Shown here one piece after another: positions 17,156 to 27,400 of a stretch of DNA of 64,000 bases. The stretch is from a virus: IMG/VR virus record IMGVR_UViG_3300042090_002370, positions 62,001 to 126,000 of that record, one strand, 5' to 3'. A model generated the notes under the pieces. The model saw only the letters and a list, made by a program, of their open reading frames with translations, ran no database searches and was not told the origin of the DNA. Position 1 is the first letter of the stretch; every line of letters begins with the position of its first letter. The translations under genes and the position numbers were made by a program.

Positions 17156-18669
17156 CAGATACTGATGTCGTCTTCGTCATCCTCATCGGGCTCGTCCGGT
17201 AGAATGACTGCGGCCTTGCGTTGCTTCGGGTCCTCGGTGACGAAGACCGTGTGCCCGTAGCGGGCTGGGGCCTTGTTCCTGGCGTATCCGCCGAGGATTA
17301 GGCACCACACGATGTCCATGTACATCGGCGGCTTCTTGGGGGCCGCGCCGTCGCCGTCGGTGCAGTAGATGAGGATGTCGGGACGGGGGAAGAGCTTGTC
17401 GGCCGCCTTGATGGCTGGGATGAAGCTCGTGCCGCCGCGGCCGTGGGCCTCATTCAGCGTGCGGAAAAACTGCGGACCTACGCGCTTCCACGGCATGGCG
17501 ACGTCCGCGTCAGCATCTGTAAACCAGGCCTCGTCGACGCCGAGCGCCAGGAGGATGTGGTAGGCCTCGCGGATGCAGGCGTTGAGCTGCTCGATGTTCA
17601 TCGAGCCGGAGGTGTCTCGGACGATGGCGACTTCGGGCTGGTGCTCGATCATGCCTGGGCGGACGATGCCCCTCATGATGGAGCGTTTGGATGGGCGGGA
17701 CATCGAGAAGTCCTCCCCACCAGCCTGTACGCGACCGGTGGAGTGACGGATAACGTGCGCGAGTTCTGTCTGCCAGCGCACGTGCGGTTCCTCGATGAGG
17801 GCTTTGGCGAGCTCAGCCAGGCCTGCAGGAACGCTTCCGCGCCCATTCGCTTCGATGTGCGCTGCGATGTCCGCAGCCGTCTTTTTGGTGATGGTTTCCA
17901 TTTCGACGGCGCTGCGGCCATGTTCGGCGTTCAGCTTGTCGACAAGACGAGGATCGTCTGTTCCACCGGCTATGCTGCCGCAGTGGCCGGAGCAGACGCC
18001 GTTACCAAGTCCAGGTTTGGGCTCTTGCTTACTTTGACCTCCATCTTGGTCAGGCTGGCCGGCCGGCTCTTGCGTTTGCTGTGAGGGCGTGGCGCCATGC
18101 CCGCTTTGGCTTTGATCCTGCTTCTGCTGAGGATTTTGTCCGCCTCCCTGTTTATTAGGCGCTCCTTTGCCGGAGTTTCCGATGCTGGGCGTCGGCATGG
18201 TGGCGCCATTATGCTTCATCTGTAAAAGCCGGTCGTAGTACTCTTCTGTGGAAAGGCCCTCCGGTAACCCGACGTGCGCAGGAAAGATGGCGGGTCGCGT
18301 TGATTTCTCACCGGCGAGCTCCCAGATGCCTGTGTTGCGCATGTCAGGATTGATGGTGAGGTCGCCGGCCAGATTGAAGAGGTTTTTGTCTTCTACAGTC
18401 GCTCCGCGCTCGAAGTGCCTGCGCATGAAGTGGTTGACTTCATGGACGATGTCTGCGGCTAGCTCCTTGATGCTTGCTTCGTTGATCCACTGCGGGTCGT
18501 AAGCCAGTACCATCTGCGCTGTTACGCCCATGGTGCCAAGGCCTTCGACAGGCACGTAGATGAAACCGTGTACTACGCTCGCGAAGTATGGTGCATCGAA
18601 GACGACTGCTGCTCTCGCATAGGAAAGCTTGTCCTCGATAGTGTCCACAGATGGTATGAGCGAGATCAT
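17155..18669 (-). CDS. Metallopeptidase-like plus VWA-domain protein
   Basis: 504 residues. The N-terminal domain carries HEVNH (76-80), a HExxH zincin-like motif, in IVHEVNHFMRRHFE. A Gln/Gly/Pro-rich linker (about 155-215) follows, then a C-terminal VWA domain with the MIDAS-type DTSGS near residue 350 and RGGTSF about 60 residues on. This architecture is known for bacterial VWA-like proteins paired with MoxR ATPases. The C-terminus is acidic (DEPDEDDEDDISI). It overlaps MoxR by ATGA. Likely a metal-binding adaptor remodelled by the ATPase; its phage target is unknown. Confidence 0.88.
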   Translation of the reverse strand: MISLIPSVDTIEDKLSYARAAVVFDAPYFASVVHGFIYVPVEGLGTMGVTAQMVLAYDPQWINEASIKELAADIVHEVNHFMRRHFERGATVEDKNLFNLAGDLTINPDMRNTGIWELAGEKSTRPAIFPAHVGLPEGLSTEEYYDRLLQMKHNGATMPTPSIGNSGKGAPNKQGGGQNPQQKQDQSQSGHGATPSQQTQEPAGQPDQDGGQSKQEPKPGLGNGVCSGHCGSIAGGTDDPRLVDKLNAEHGRSAVEMETITKKTAADIAAHIEANGRGSVPAGLAELAKALIEEPHVRWQTELAHVIRHSTGRVQAGGEDFSMSRPSKRSIMRGIVRPGMIEHQPEVAIVRDTSGSMNIEQLNACIREAYHILLALGVDEAWFTDADADVAMPWKRVGPQFFRTLNEAHGRGGTSFIPAIKAADKLFPRPDILIYCTDGDGAAPKKPPMYMDIVWCLILGGYARNKAPARYGHTVFVTEDPKQRKAAVILPDEPDEDDEDDISI

Positions 18670-19862
18670 GGGTTTCGCGTTGTGTGTACGAAGAGAGATA
18701 TCTTGTCCGCGAACTTCTTGATGATCTTACGGGACACTGCGTCCATCGCCGATGAGTGCTTCGTGGTGAAGCCTGCGCGCATTAGAGGTACTGCGGCAGC
18801 GCATGCGGCATCGAGCATACCGTGCTTCTCCCAGGCATCGGTGAGCAATACCCATGCTTTCAACGCCCACTTTGTGCGCTCATCCTTGTCTGGCTTCGCA
18901 AGTGTCCAGGCGATGGCTTGGCCGTAGGCGGCGAAGCAGATATCAAGGCGGCGCTTGTCGGGCTCCCATCCGTTTGTCAGCATGTCTTCTGGACTCGGCA
19001 TGTTGGCTTTGAGGGTCCATTCTCCCCATGCAGCTGCTGGCCCTTTTCCAACGCACGCGGTGATGAACTCGAGACGCCACTCCTTACGGCCGATGCATTC
19101 GCAGGTGGCAGCGACGTTGGTGGCGAGGTCCCAGGTTCTGGGTGACGGCCACGCGCGGCCGCGGTCGACGTGACCGTCGCGCGGTATTTTCAGGAGCGTA
19201 TCCGGACCTAGGCTTTTGATGAACCCAGCGAATAGCCCTTGGTAGTAGGGGAAGACGTCGGGCCACTTCTTGCGGACCATCTCCTCGCCCTCATCGGCGC
19301 CGATGACCTGAGCAGCGTGGTTGCCCATTCGCCATGAGGCCCACTTGTCCGGCGACGGCGTAGGCATGTCGAAATGCATAAGGCGATTGGCCATAGGTAA
19401 GGATAGTGGCCAACCGCCTGCAGCTTCCTCTGGCGGGTTGGCGGCGGCCATGATGCGGATGCCTCCTGGTAGACGCTTGTTAGCCAGGATGCGGTCGCGC
19501 ACGAGACTCAGGCCTGCGCCCTGTACTGCCGGGCGTGCGCAGGTGAGCTCGTCTACGAAAATGACACCGCGCTTGGCCCTGATGAGATCTTGGATGCCGG
19601 GGTGCGCGATGTGTGTTGTCACACCGCCCTTGCCATCAGACATCGGAATGCCGCCGAGTTCTTCTGGTTGTGCTGTCGACAAGAAGAGCTCGCTTACGCT
19701 AAGCCCCACTGCGTGACCGGCCTCGCGGACGCTGTCGGACTTGCCAATGCCCGGCGACCCCCAGAGGATAGCAGGCGCACCCCAACGGCAATCATCGTCG
19801 TATGGGTTGTCCATCGGTGTGAGAAGTGCAACGGAGATGAGGTGTTCGACGGGGATGTCCAT
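18666..19862 (-). CDS. MoxR-family AAA+ ATPase
   Basis: 398 residues. Walker A is GSPGIGKS and Walker B GVIFVDELT, followed by sensor-like IMAAANPPEEAAGG and an arginine-bearing SLPMANRLMHFDMP, all typical of MoxR ATPases. The C-terminal about 200 residues form a helical lid and extension. MoxR proteins act as chaperones that mature or assemble metal-binding or VWA-containing complexes. Here the partner is the VWA protein encoded immediately downstream (ATGA overlap). Confidence 0.9.
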   Translation of the reverse strand: MDIPVEHLISVALLTPMDNPYDDDCRWGAPAILWGSPGIGKSDSVREAGHAVGLSVSELFLSTAQPEELGGIPMSDGKGGVTTHIAHPGIQDLIRAKRGVIFVDELTCARPAVQGAGLSLVRDRILANKRLPGGIRIMAAANPPEEAAGGWPLSLPMANRLMHFDMPTPSPDKWASWRMGNHAAQVIGADEGEEMVRKKWPDVFPYYQGLFAGFIKSLGPDTLLKIPRDGHVDRGRAWPSPRTWDLATNVAATCECIGRKEWRLEFITACVGKGPAAAWGEWTLKANMPSPEDMLTNGWEPDKRRLDICFAAYGQAIAWTLAKPDKDERTKWALKAWVLLTDAWEKHGMLDAACAAAVPLMRAGFTTKHSSAMDAVSRKIIKKFADKISLFVHTTRNP

Positions 19863-19870
19863 GTTGGTCT

Positions 19871-20494
19871 CTATCGATATTCGATGGTGGTTGGTTCAGC
19901 GGGCTGTTCTTCATCTTCCTCTGGCGCTTCGAAGTGGCAGCGGCATTCGCATTCTGACGCTCTCCAGCAGCGAGCTTGGATGCAATCGACGCATTCGCCG
20001 TACTCTGTAAGGTCGGGCCACATATCGATGCACCCATCGTTCAGGAGCGACATGCAGTAGAGGCAGATCAGATCGGGGTTACTGATGCCTAAGAAAGAGG
20101 CATCGTGCATGCCGTTCGGTGCGCGTTCGGAGATGTGGAACTCGCCGAGCGTTGCGAGCCCAGCGAGTTCAAACTCTCGTATGCCACTGCCGCAGCAGAC
20201 GCACTCGAACTTGCTATCGTAGTCGTTGACCGGTAGTTCGTCCTCCATGTCGCTGTGTATTTCGCCGTAGTTCTTCTCCCAGCACTGGATGCAGAAATAG
20301 TAGGGCTCGAATCGGAAGCAGCCGTCCGGGTCGTGCTCGTCGATGACCTCGTAGTGCAGTACGCCTTCCTGACCGCGTTTCGAGCGAACAATCTGGAGAA
20401 GAAAAACCTCGTCCATGTAAACCACGGCTCCGCCACAATCGGCGCAGATGTGGTCCGTTTTGCGCAGCTCGATTGGGTCTAGCTCTTTTCCCAA
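19871..20494 (-). CDS. Multi-zinc-ribbon hypothetical protein
   Basis: 207 residues with repeated CxxC pairs: CADC (about 18), CIQC, CVCC, CLYC, CVDC and CECRC near the end, enough for three zinc sites. Strongly acidic overall with a Glu/Asp-rich C-terminus. It lies 8 bases before MoxR in the same operon and overlaps the gene upstream by 16 bases. Not recognised. It might be a protein-binding adaptor; DNA binding is less likely given the negative charge. Confidence 0.75.
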   Translation of the reverse strand: MGKELDPIELRKTDHICADCGGAVVYMDEVFLLQIVRSKRGQEGVLHYEVIDEHDPDGCFRFEPYYFCIQCWEKNYGEIHSDMEDELPVNDYDSKFECVCCGSGIREFELAGLATLGEFHISERAPNGMHDASFLGISNPDLICLYCMSLLNDGCIDMWPDLTEYGECVDCIQARCWRASECECRCHFEAPEEDEEQPAEPTTIEYR

Positions 20495-21063
20495 CGTACT
20501 CTCTTCCTCTCTGCTCGCATCCAGCGGTGCTCAATGGTCTCGAAGCGCGTGTCGGGCGACTGCCCTGTTTCTGGTGCGTAGTCCCCGAGCATTACAAAGA
20601 GATCTTCTACGTCATAGTTCTTCCCTATGTGTACACGCCTGGCTATGTCGTACTCCGTGGTGAGGATGCTCATCGGCATCTGTGTTCGCAGCAGGCCTTC
20701 TCGTTCGAGTAGGTCGTCGCGTAGGTCTTCGTCGTCGCAGGCCAGACCGACCCAGCTCTCACTGGTGCAATCAACGTAGTACTCGTCCAGCCATGGGCAG
20801 AACTCGCCGGGTTGGGCGTAGCCCAGTATTACTTCCAGATCGCGTTGATTGCAGAAGGAGATGAATCCCTTCTGGTCGCGAATCTTTACGCGCAGGCCGC
20901 CTAGAACGCGGCCTGGGATGGGCATGTATGCGGTCTCGACTTGCCAGATACGTCGAGCATCGAGGGGGTCCGTAAACCGAACCCCCTCGATGCCTAGCTG
21001 TGTTTCTATGACGCGGGTTCCTGGGAATGTACTGGGTCTGTCACGGTACAGGTTGATGATCAA
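20479..21063 (-). CDS. Hypothetical protein
   Basis: 194 residues, not recognised. Mixed alpha/beta character with VILGYAQPGEFCPWLDEYY and an acidic ACDDEDLRDDLLERE segment. The C-terminus is basic (RWMRAERKRVRWEKS). It overlaps the 207-residue zinc protein by 16 bases and is part of the MoxR/VWA operon. Confidence 0.75.
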   Translation of the reverse strand: MIINLYRDRPSTFPGTRVIETQLGIEGVRFTDPLDARRIWQVETAYMPIPGRVLGGLRVKIRDQKGFISFCNQRDLEVILGYAQPGEFCPWLDEYYVDCTSESWVGLACDDEDLRDDLLEREGLLRTQMPMSILTTEYDIARRVHIGKNYDVEDLFVMLGDYAPETGQSPDTRFETIEHRWMRAERKRVRWEKS

Positions 21064-21148
21064 GGTGCTCCGTCAGCTTGCGATGAATCCACAGCATGAT
21101 GCCGTTGAGAAAACCGGCGAGTATGAACCACAAGAGACTCTTTCTCAC
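21041..21148 (-). CDS. Putative 35-residue single-span membrane protein
   Basis: GTG start at 21148 gives 35 residues with one hydrophobic span, LLWFILAGFLNGIMLWI, flanked by basic residues on both sides. Only a weak AAGAG precedes the start. It overlaps the next gene by 23 bases. An intact small frame in an otherwise short gap supports it, but the length keeps confidence low. Possible small membrane effector. Confidence 0.4.
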   Translation of the reverse strand: MRKSLLWFILAGFLNGIMLWIHRKLTEHLDHQPVP

Positions 21149-21186
21149 GCTTCTCTTATTCCCGTAGTGTTCAACCTATTTCCGCG

Positions 21187-21342
21187 TTACTCGCCCTCGT
21201 CTTCGCTTTCCTCGTCGTCTTCATCGAAGTCTTCATCGAAGTCTTCGGACCCGTCGTCTGTAGGTAGCAGCTCGCGTTCGATCTTTCGCTCCATGCCGCC
21301 ACCCACCGTCTCTTCTTTTACCTTCTTGTCCTTCGGTCCCAT
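21187..21342 (-). CDS. Small acidic protein
   Basis: 51 residues. The N-terminal third is basic (MGPKDKKVKEE) and the C-terminal half almost all Asp/Glu (DEDFDEDFDEDDEESEDEGE-like repeat of FDED units). GAAAGG precedes ATG 21342. Acidic miniproteins of this type can mimic DNA or bind basic partners; no partner is shown here. It is divergent from the RNA polymerase gene and could share regulation with it. Confidence 0.65.
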   Translation of the reverse strand: MGPKDKKVKEETVGGGMERKIERELLPTDDGSEDFDEDFDEDDEESEDEGE

Positions 21343-21378
21343 ATTGATGCCTTTCGTGGCGTTGCATCTCCCATCTCT

Positions 21379-21388
21379 CTTATCCCGC
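21379..21388 (-). promoter_or_regulatory. GCGGGATAAG promoter-like element
   Basis: The leftward strand reads GCGGGATAAGAGAG, 36 bases before ATG 21342, the same distance as at 10111. Likely drives the acidic protein and MoxR/VWA operon. Confidence 0.6.
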
Positions 21389-21418
21389 GGCGGTGCGTTT
21401 TTTGGTGTCGTTGGCCTT

Positions 21419-21432
21419 ATGCCGGACGGCAT
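21419..21432. promoter_or_regulatory. Perfect inverted repeat at the RNA polymerase start
   Basis: ATGCCG-GA-CGGCAT is a perfect 6-bp inverted repeat ending 3 bases before ATG 21436. It could be an operator for autoregulation or an RNA hairpin over the start. No ribosome binding site is visible before ATG 21436. Confidence 0.4.
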
Positions 21433-21435
21433 GAG

Positions 21436-24400
21436 ATGATTGCAGCGGCCATGGCGTATTTGGACCCCAAGAAGGCGTTCGAACACCTGAAGGAACGCGT
21501 GCTCGAGGGCATACAGGACCAATTTGCCAAGAACCCCATTGTCGGGAAGAAGCAGTCGCTGCACCTTGAGGCGCTCGAAGTACGCGACAAGTTAGGTGAG
21601 GCAGACGACATCCGCGCACAGCACAAGGCAAAGGTGGAGAACGACACCTGGGCGGTGCCTATTTATGCCACACTGGCGCTCAAGGATAACGAGACCGGAA
21701 AGGCGTTAGACCGTCGAACTATCCGCATCGCGGAGATTCCGAAGACGACTAACAGGCACTCGTACATCATCGATGGGCAGGAGTATCAGGTCAACAACCA
21801 GTGGCAATTGCGGCACGGCATTTATGTAAAGCGCCGTGTGAACGGTGAGCTTGAGGCTGCGTGCAACGCGGGTCGCGGGTTCGATGTTGTGCTGGACCCG
21901 GCAACCAAAGTCTTTCGAATGGAGCACGGTAAGAGCCGCGGTAAGCTCCCCATCTACCCATTCCTCAAGACGCTTGGTGTGAGCGACGAAGATCTCATGA
22001 AGTCGTGGGGCAAGGAGATGTTCGAAGCGAATCAGAAGGCGCCGAAGTCGGACATTGCGCTCGAGAAATTCTACAAGGCGGATAAGCCGTGGGCAGGTAC
22101 TCCAACCAAGGAGGTCGCTGCCGAGCACTTCTACGACATGATGGAGAAGACGCATCTCCGTCCAGAGTCCACGCAACTCACGTTAGGGCGGCCCTTCACG
22201 CATGTATCCGGCGAGGCGCTGAAGCTCGCAACTGAGAAGATGCTCAAGGTACAGGCGGGGCACCCAGAGGATGACCGCGATTCACTGGTCTTCAAGGATC
22301 TACGTACCGCCGGTGACTTCGCCTATGACGCCATTCTACATCAGCGCAAGAATATTGAGACACGTGCCGGGCGACAGATCGACAAAGCAAAGGACGCCTA
22401 TGACGTCATGAAGTTCGACATGTTCAACAAGCCCATCAAGGGGGCGTTGTCCTCAGCGAACGCGGCGGCTATGCCGGCATCGCAGATCAATCCACTAGAG
22501 ATGGCGTCGTCTGCGATGCAGACTACTATCATGGGCGCAGGCGGTATTCGTACCGCGCAGCAGGTACAGCATGAAGCGAAGTTTGTGAATCCCAGCCATC
22601 TCGGTTTTCTTGATCCGCTCAACACACCGGAGGGTGAGAAAACAGGTGTCACATTGCGGCTGCCTATCGGTGTACGCAAGGTCGGGCACGAGGCGAAGAT
22701 TCCTCTCTACAACCTGCTCTCCAAAAAAACCGAGCTTGTCTCTCCAGGCGAGTTCATGGAGGCAAACATCGTCCTGCCAGATCAGGTGAAGTGGGAAGAT
22801 GGCGTACCGCATCCGCTGCACCATACAGTTCGCGCGAGCTCTAAGGGCAACGAGATTCGCGACGTGAAATTCGAGGATGCGCACTACGTTATGCGCAGCC
22901 CTTCTCAGCTTTTCAACATGACTTCGAACCTCATTCCATTCCTGGCGAACACGAGCGGTAACCGCGCGTCTATGGCGAGCAGGCATATGGAACAGGCGGT
23001 CTCGCTCTTGCATCGTGAGGCCCCACTTGTCCAGGTAGGTACAGGCTCCGACAAGGAAGGCATCGACACCTTCGAGAACATCATGGGCTACCAGGCGTCC
23101 CACGCTGCTTCGGAAGAAGGCAAAGTTGTAGCAGTGAACAGGGACGGCATTATCATTGAAGACCGCCTTGGTAAGAAGCACGAAGTTCAGCTCTACAACA
23201 ACTACCCGCTCAATGACGCCAAGAGTGTGATGCACTCTACACCCGTTGTCGCCGTCGGCGATCATGTGAAGAAGGGTCAGCTCATTGCAGACACGAACTT
23301 CTCCAAGAATGGGACGCTCGCTCTCGGCACGAACTTGCGCGTCGCGTACCTGCCCTTCAAAGGGTACAACTTCGAGGACGGTGTTGTCATTAGTGACAGC
23401 GCTGCCAAGAAGCTCTCGAGTGAGCATCTGCAGAAGCTGATGATGCCACTCGACCAGGAGACCATACTCGACAAGAAGCGCTTCCACATCTCCAACCCCG
23501 GGTTGATGACGAAGGAACAGTACGAGAAGATGGACTCGAACGGCATAGTGCGGGTGGGGCAGAAGGTCCAGCCAGGCGACCCGCTCGTTGCAGCGATGCG
23601 ACCGTACAAATTGAAGGACCGTACGGGTATGGCGGCTGTGCGCAAGGCCATGGGCGGTCGGCACGATGACCGCAGCATGCGGTGGGACAGCGACTTCGAG
23701 GGCGAGGTCGTAGGCGTACATCGCAGCGACAAAGGGCTGACCGTTCATGTTCGCACGGTCGAGCCTATGCAGGTCGGCGACAAGATCAGTAATCGTTATG
23801 GTGGGAAAGGTATCGTCACCAAGATTCTGCCCGACCCTGAGATGCCGCACACGAAGGACGGTAAGCATATAGAGGTAGCGCTAAACCCCAGCGGCATACC
23901 GGGGCGCATGAACGTGGGGCAGGTCTTCGAGACCTCCGTCGCCAAGATCGCCGAGAAGACCGGCAAGCCCTACATCGTGAAGAACTTCGACACGAACATG
24001 GACGTCATCGCCAAGGTCCAGGCTGACCTGAAGGCGCACGGGCTCTCGGACACCGAGGAGCTCAAGGATCCTGCGACTGGGCAGATCCTTGGGCAGGTGA
24101 CGGTGGGGCCGCAGCACATCTTCAAACTCGTTCACCAGATCGACAAGAAGCTTGCAGTGCGCAGCGGCAGTGGGACCCTGCCTGGGGCAGCGGCGGAGCA
24201 TTACGACTTGAATCTGCAGCCCATGGGTGGCAAGAGCACTGGCGGGCAGTCGATGGGCACGCTGGGGCTCTTCGCGCTCCTGGCGCACGGCGCCAAAGCA
24301 AACATCCGGGAGATGCAGACATACAAGTCGGAGGGCCCGGACCCGCAGACCGACCCGGCGAAGAGGTGGCCGAGCGACCACCACCGGATCTGGGCAGCCA

Positions 24401-27400
24401 TTCAGACTGGGCACCCACTACCGACGCCCAAGCCGACTTTTGCTTACCGCAAGTTCGAAGACATGCTACGCGGGAGTGGCATCAACATCGAGAAGAAGGG
24501 GCATGACCTTATCCTCTCGCCAATGACGGACCAACACATACGAGCGCTGGCGAAGAACGCACTGCCGCACCCTGCGGACATGCTGAACTCGAAGATGGAC
24601 AAGAACGGAGACCCTAAGCCTAAGGCCGGTGGGCTCTGGGATGAGAAGCTTACTGGTGGGTTGGGCGGTCGTCAGTGGACGCGAATCGAGCTATCTGAAC
24701 CGCTGCCAAACCCCATCTTCGAGAAGCCTATCAAGGCACTGACCGGGCTCTCTCCAAAAGACTTTAATGCTGTTCTGCATGGAAGTAAGGGCGTCACGGC
24801 GAATGGCAACATCACGGAGGCCGGCGCCGGCGTAACTGGCGGAGCGGGCATCAAGGTTTTGCTAGACCGCGTCAACGTTGCGCGCGATCTCGCCAAGGCC
24901 GAGGCTCAGCTGAAGATCGTCAAGGGGCAGAGCGTCGACCGTGTACTGAAGAAGGTAAAGTACTTGCGGGCGCTCAAGCAGATTGGGGTGACCCCAAGCG
25001 AGGCGTACATCCTTCACAACATCCCTGTCATGCCGCCCATCATGCGACCGGTATCGAAACTGCCGGATGGGTCACCTAAGTTCGACGATATCAACCAGCT
25101 CTATTCCGACTTCGCGAAGATCAACGATAAGTTGAAGGACCCCATCTTGGTGAGGAATCTCACTGACGAGGGGAAGTCGGATCTCCGCAAGGACTTCTAC
25201 GACGGCGCCAAGATGTTCATGGGCATGGGGCTCCAGTACGGAGATGCCAAGCACAAGGGGCTACTGCACCAGATTGCCGGCAGCTCACCGAAACACGGCT
25301 ACTTCCAGGACAAGCTCATCGCCCGCAAGCAGGATCTGACGATGCGCTCGACCATCGTCCCCGAGCCAGGTCTCGATTTGGATGAGGTGGGTCTGCCGAA
25401 GCACGCCGCGCTCGAGCTTTTCAAGCCCTTTGTCGTTCGCCAGCTCAAGCAGATGGGCGCCATACAGAACGAGGTGCAGGGCGCGGCCTTTGTAGAGAAG
25501 AAGAGCCCACAGGTCTGGCGTGCGCTCGATCGTGTGATGGCGGAGCGACCTATTCTCCTAAAGCGAGACCCTGCGCTGCACAAGTACAATGTGCAAGCCT
25601 TCCGTGCACGGCCTATTGAGGGCGACGCTGTGCGCATACACCCGCTCGTGACGGGCGGATACAACGCCGATTTCGACGGCGACACGATGAGTGCCTTCGT
25701 GCCCATCACGCACGATGCGGTGAACGAGGCCGTACGGATGTTCCCCTCTCATAACCTCTTCAGCGAGGCGACTGGCCGGCTTATGTACCAGCCGACGCTC
25801 GAGAGCGCCCTCGGACTCTACAAGCTGTCGGTAGTTGGTAAGGACTCCGGGCAGAAGTTTGAGCACGCTGGCCTGGCACTTGACGCCGTGCGTTCGGGGA
25901 AGCTTGGGTATACCGATGTCGTACACATCGGTGGCAAGAAAACCACGCCGGGGCGCATTCTGCTCTCCAGCGCGGTTCCGGAGGCTATGCAGAGCGAGAT
26001 GCTGCATGATCTTCACTATCGAATCGACGGTAAGTCAGCGGGCCTGAGCGCGCTTCTGACAGGCATTGCTAAGCATTACGGCCCGCAGTATGGAGAGGTC
26101 GTCAACAAGCTGAAGGATCTCGGCAACACTACGACATTCGGAGCAGCAGCGGTTCCGCGGGCTACTAGCGCTGGGCACGCGATGTCTTTTAGCACGTTGG
26201 GTAAGAACCCAGTCGCAACACTCAATAAGAAGATGGATGTCTTCATCCCAGTTGGGGCGCACACACTCTCGCTTAAGGACTTCGAGCCGGACAAGGCGTC
26301 GAGGGACCACGTGCTGTCAGCAGCTCACAAGGTCGTAGAGAAATACGCCGACGACCCGAAAATGACTAAGGACGAGAGGGATCGCAGAACCATTGCCGTA
26401 TACGAACACGCCGCCGACGAGATGAAGGCCCTACATGAAAAGAAGGAAGAGAAAGACCCAAGCAACCTCTACACAATGTACAAGGCTGGCGTGAAGCCTG
26501 GCTGGGACCAGTACAAACAGATGGTTCTAGCACCCATGATTTACAAGGATTCCGCTGATCGGAAGATTCCGATACCTGTGACCAAGAGCTACGCAGAGGG
26601 GCTAGACGTAGGCAGCTACTGGACTCAGATGCACGGCGCCCGACGCGGTTCGGTCATGAAGGTGCAAGAGGTCAGCGGTCCAGGCTATCTATCCAAGTTG
26701 CTCATGAACAACATGATGCACATTCTTGTGAACTCTCCTGATTGCGGGACGAGCAAGGGCATCGTCCTGGACGCCAATGAGGCAGATATTCATGATCGAT
26801 ACCTGCAGCAGGAGTTCACACACGGCAAGGTTACTTTTCCTGCGGGTACGCTACTCACCCCAAGCGTTGTCGGGAAGATCCGAGCGGCGAAGAAGGACGC
26901 CAAGCTGCTTGTACGAAGCCCGCTGAAATGCGAGGACCCGAAAGGGATTTGCCAGATGTGCTCAGGGCTTGGCTCGAGTGGTCAGCACTACGACCTGGGG
27001 CACAATCTCGGCGTGCAGTCTGCACAAGCCGTTGGTGAACGCGGCATCCAGTTAGCGCTCAAGAGCTTTCATACAGGTGGCGTAGGCGAACACAAGGGCG
27101 GCTCGAAGCTGCTCAACTCCTTCGAGCGCTTCAAGCAGCTTATGTACTTGCCTGAGAAAGTTCAGGACGAGTCCTCCCTAGCGATGAAGACTGGGAAGGT
27201 TGAACAGATCGTGCCTACGTCAACAGGAGTTGACATCTTCATCGGCGGGCAGAAGCACCATGTGGGCCGCGATACGAAGGGCATGCCGCTGCATCAGCCG
27301 CTGCCAGGCGCAGAGGCGGTAGAGGGCTATGTCCACTGGAAGGTTCCGGTGGTCGGGCAGCACCTCAAGGCAGGGGACACGCTCTCCGACCCCAACCGTA

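Noticed and set aside
22076-22090. GGCGGATAAG match inside the RNA polymerase gene
   Set aside because: It encodes Lys-Ala-Asp-Lys in frame and lacks one base of the motif; treated as chance, though it weakens the motif statistics.
22495-23868. Long 457-residue leftward reading frame inside the RNA polymerase gene
   Set aside because: It is antisense to strongly conserved beta motifs, has no ribosome binding site and reads as low-quality protein rich in Arg, Leu, Val and His.
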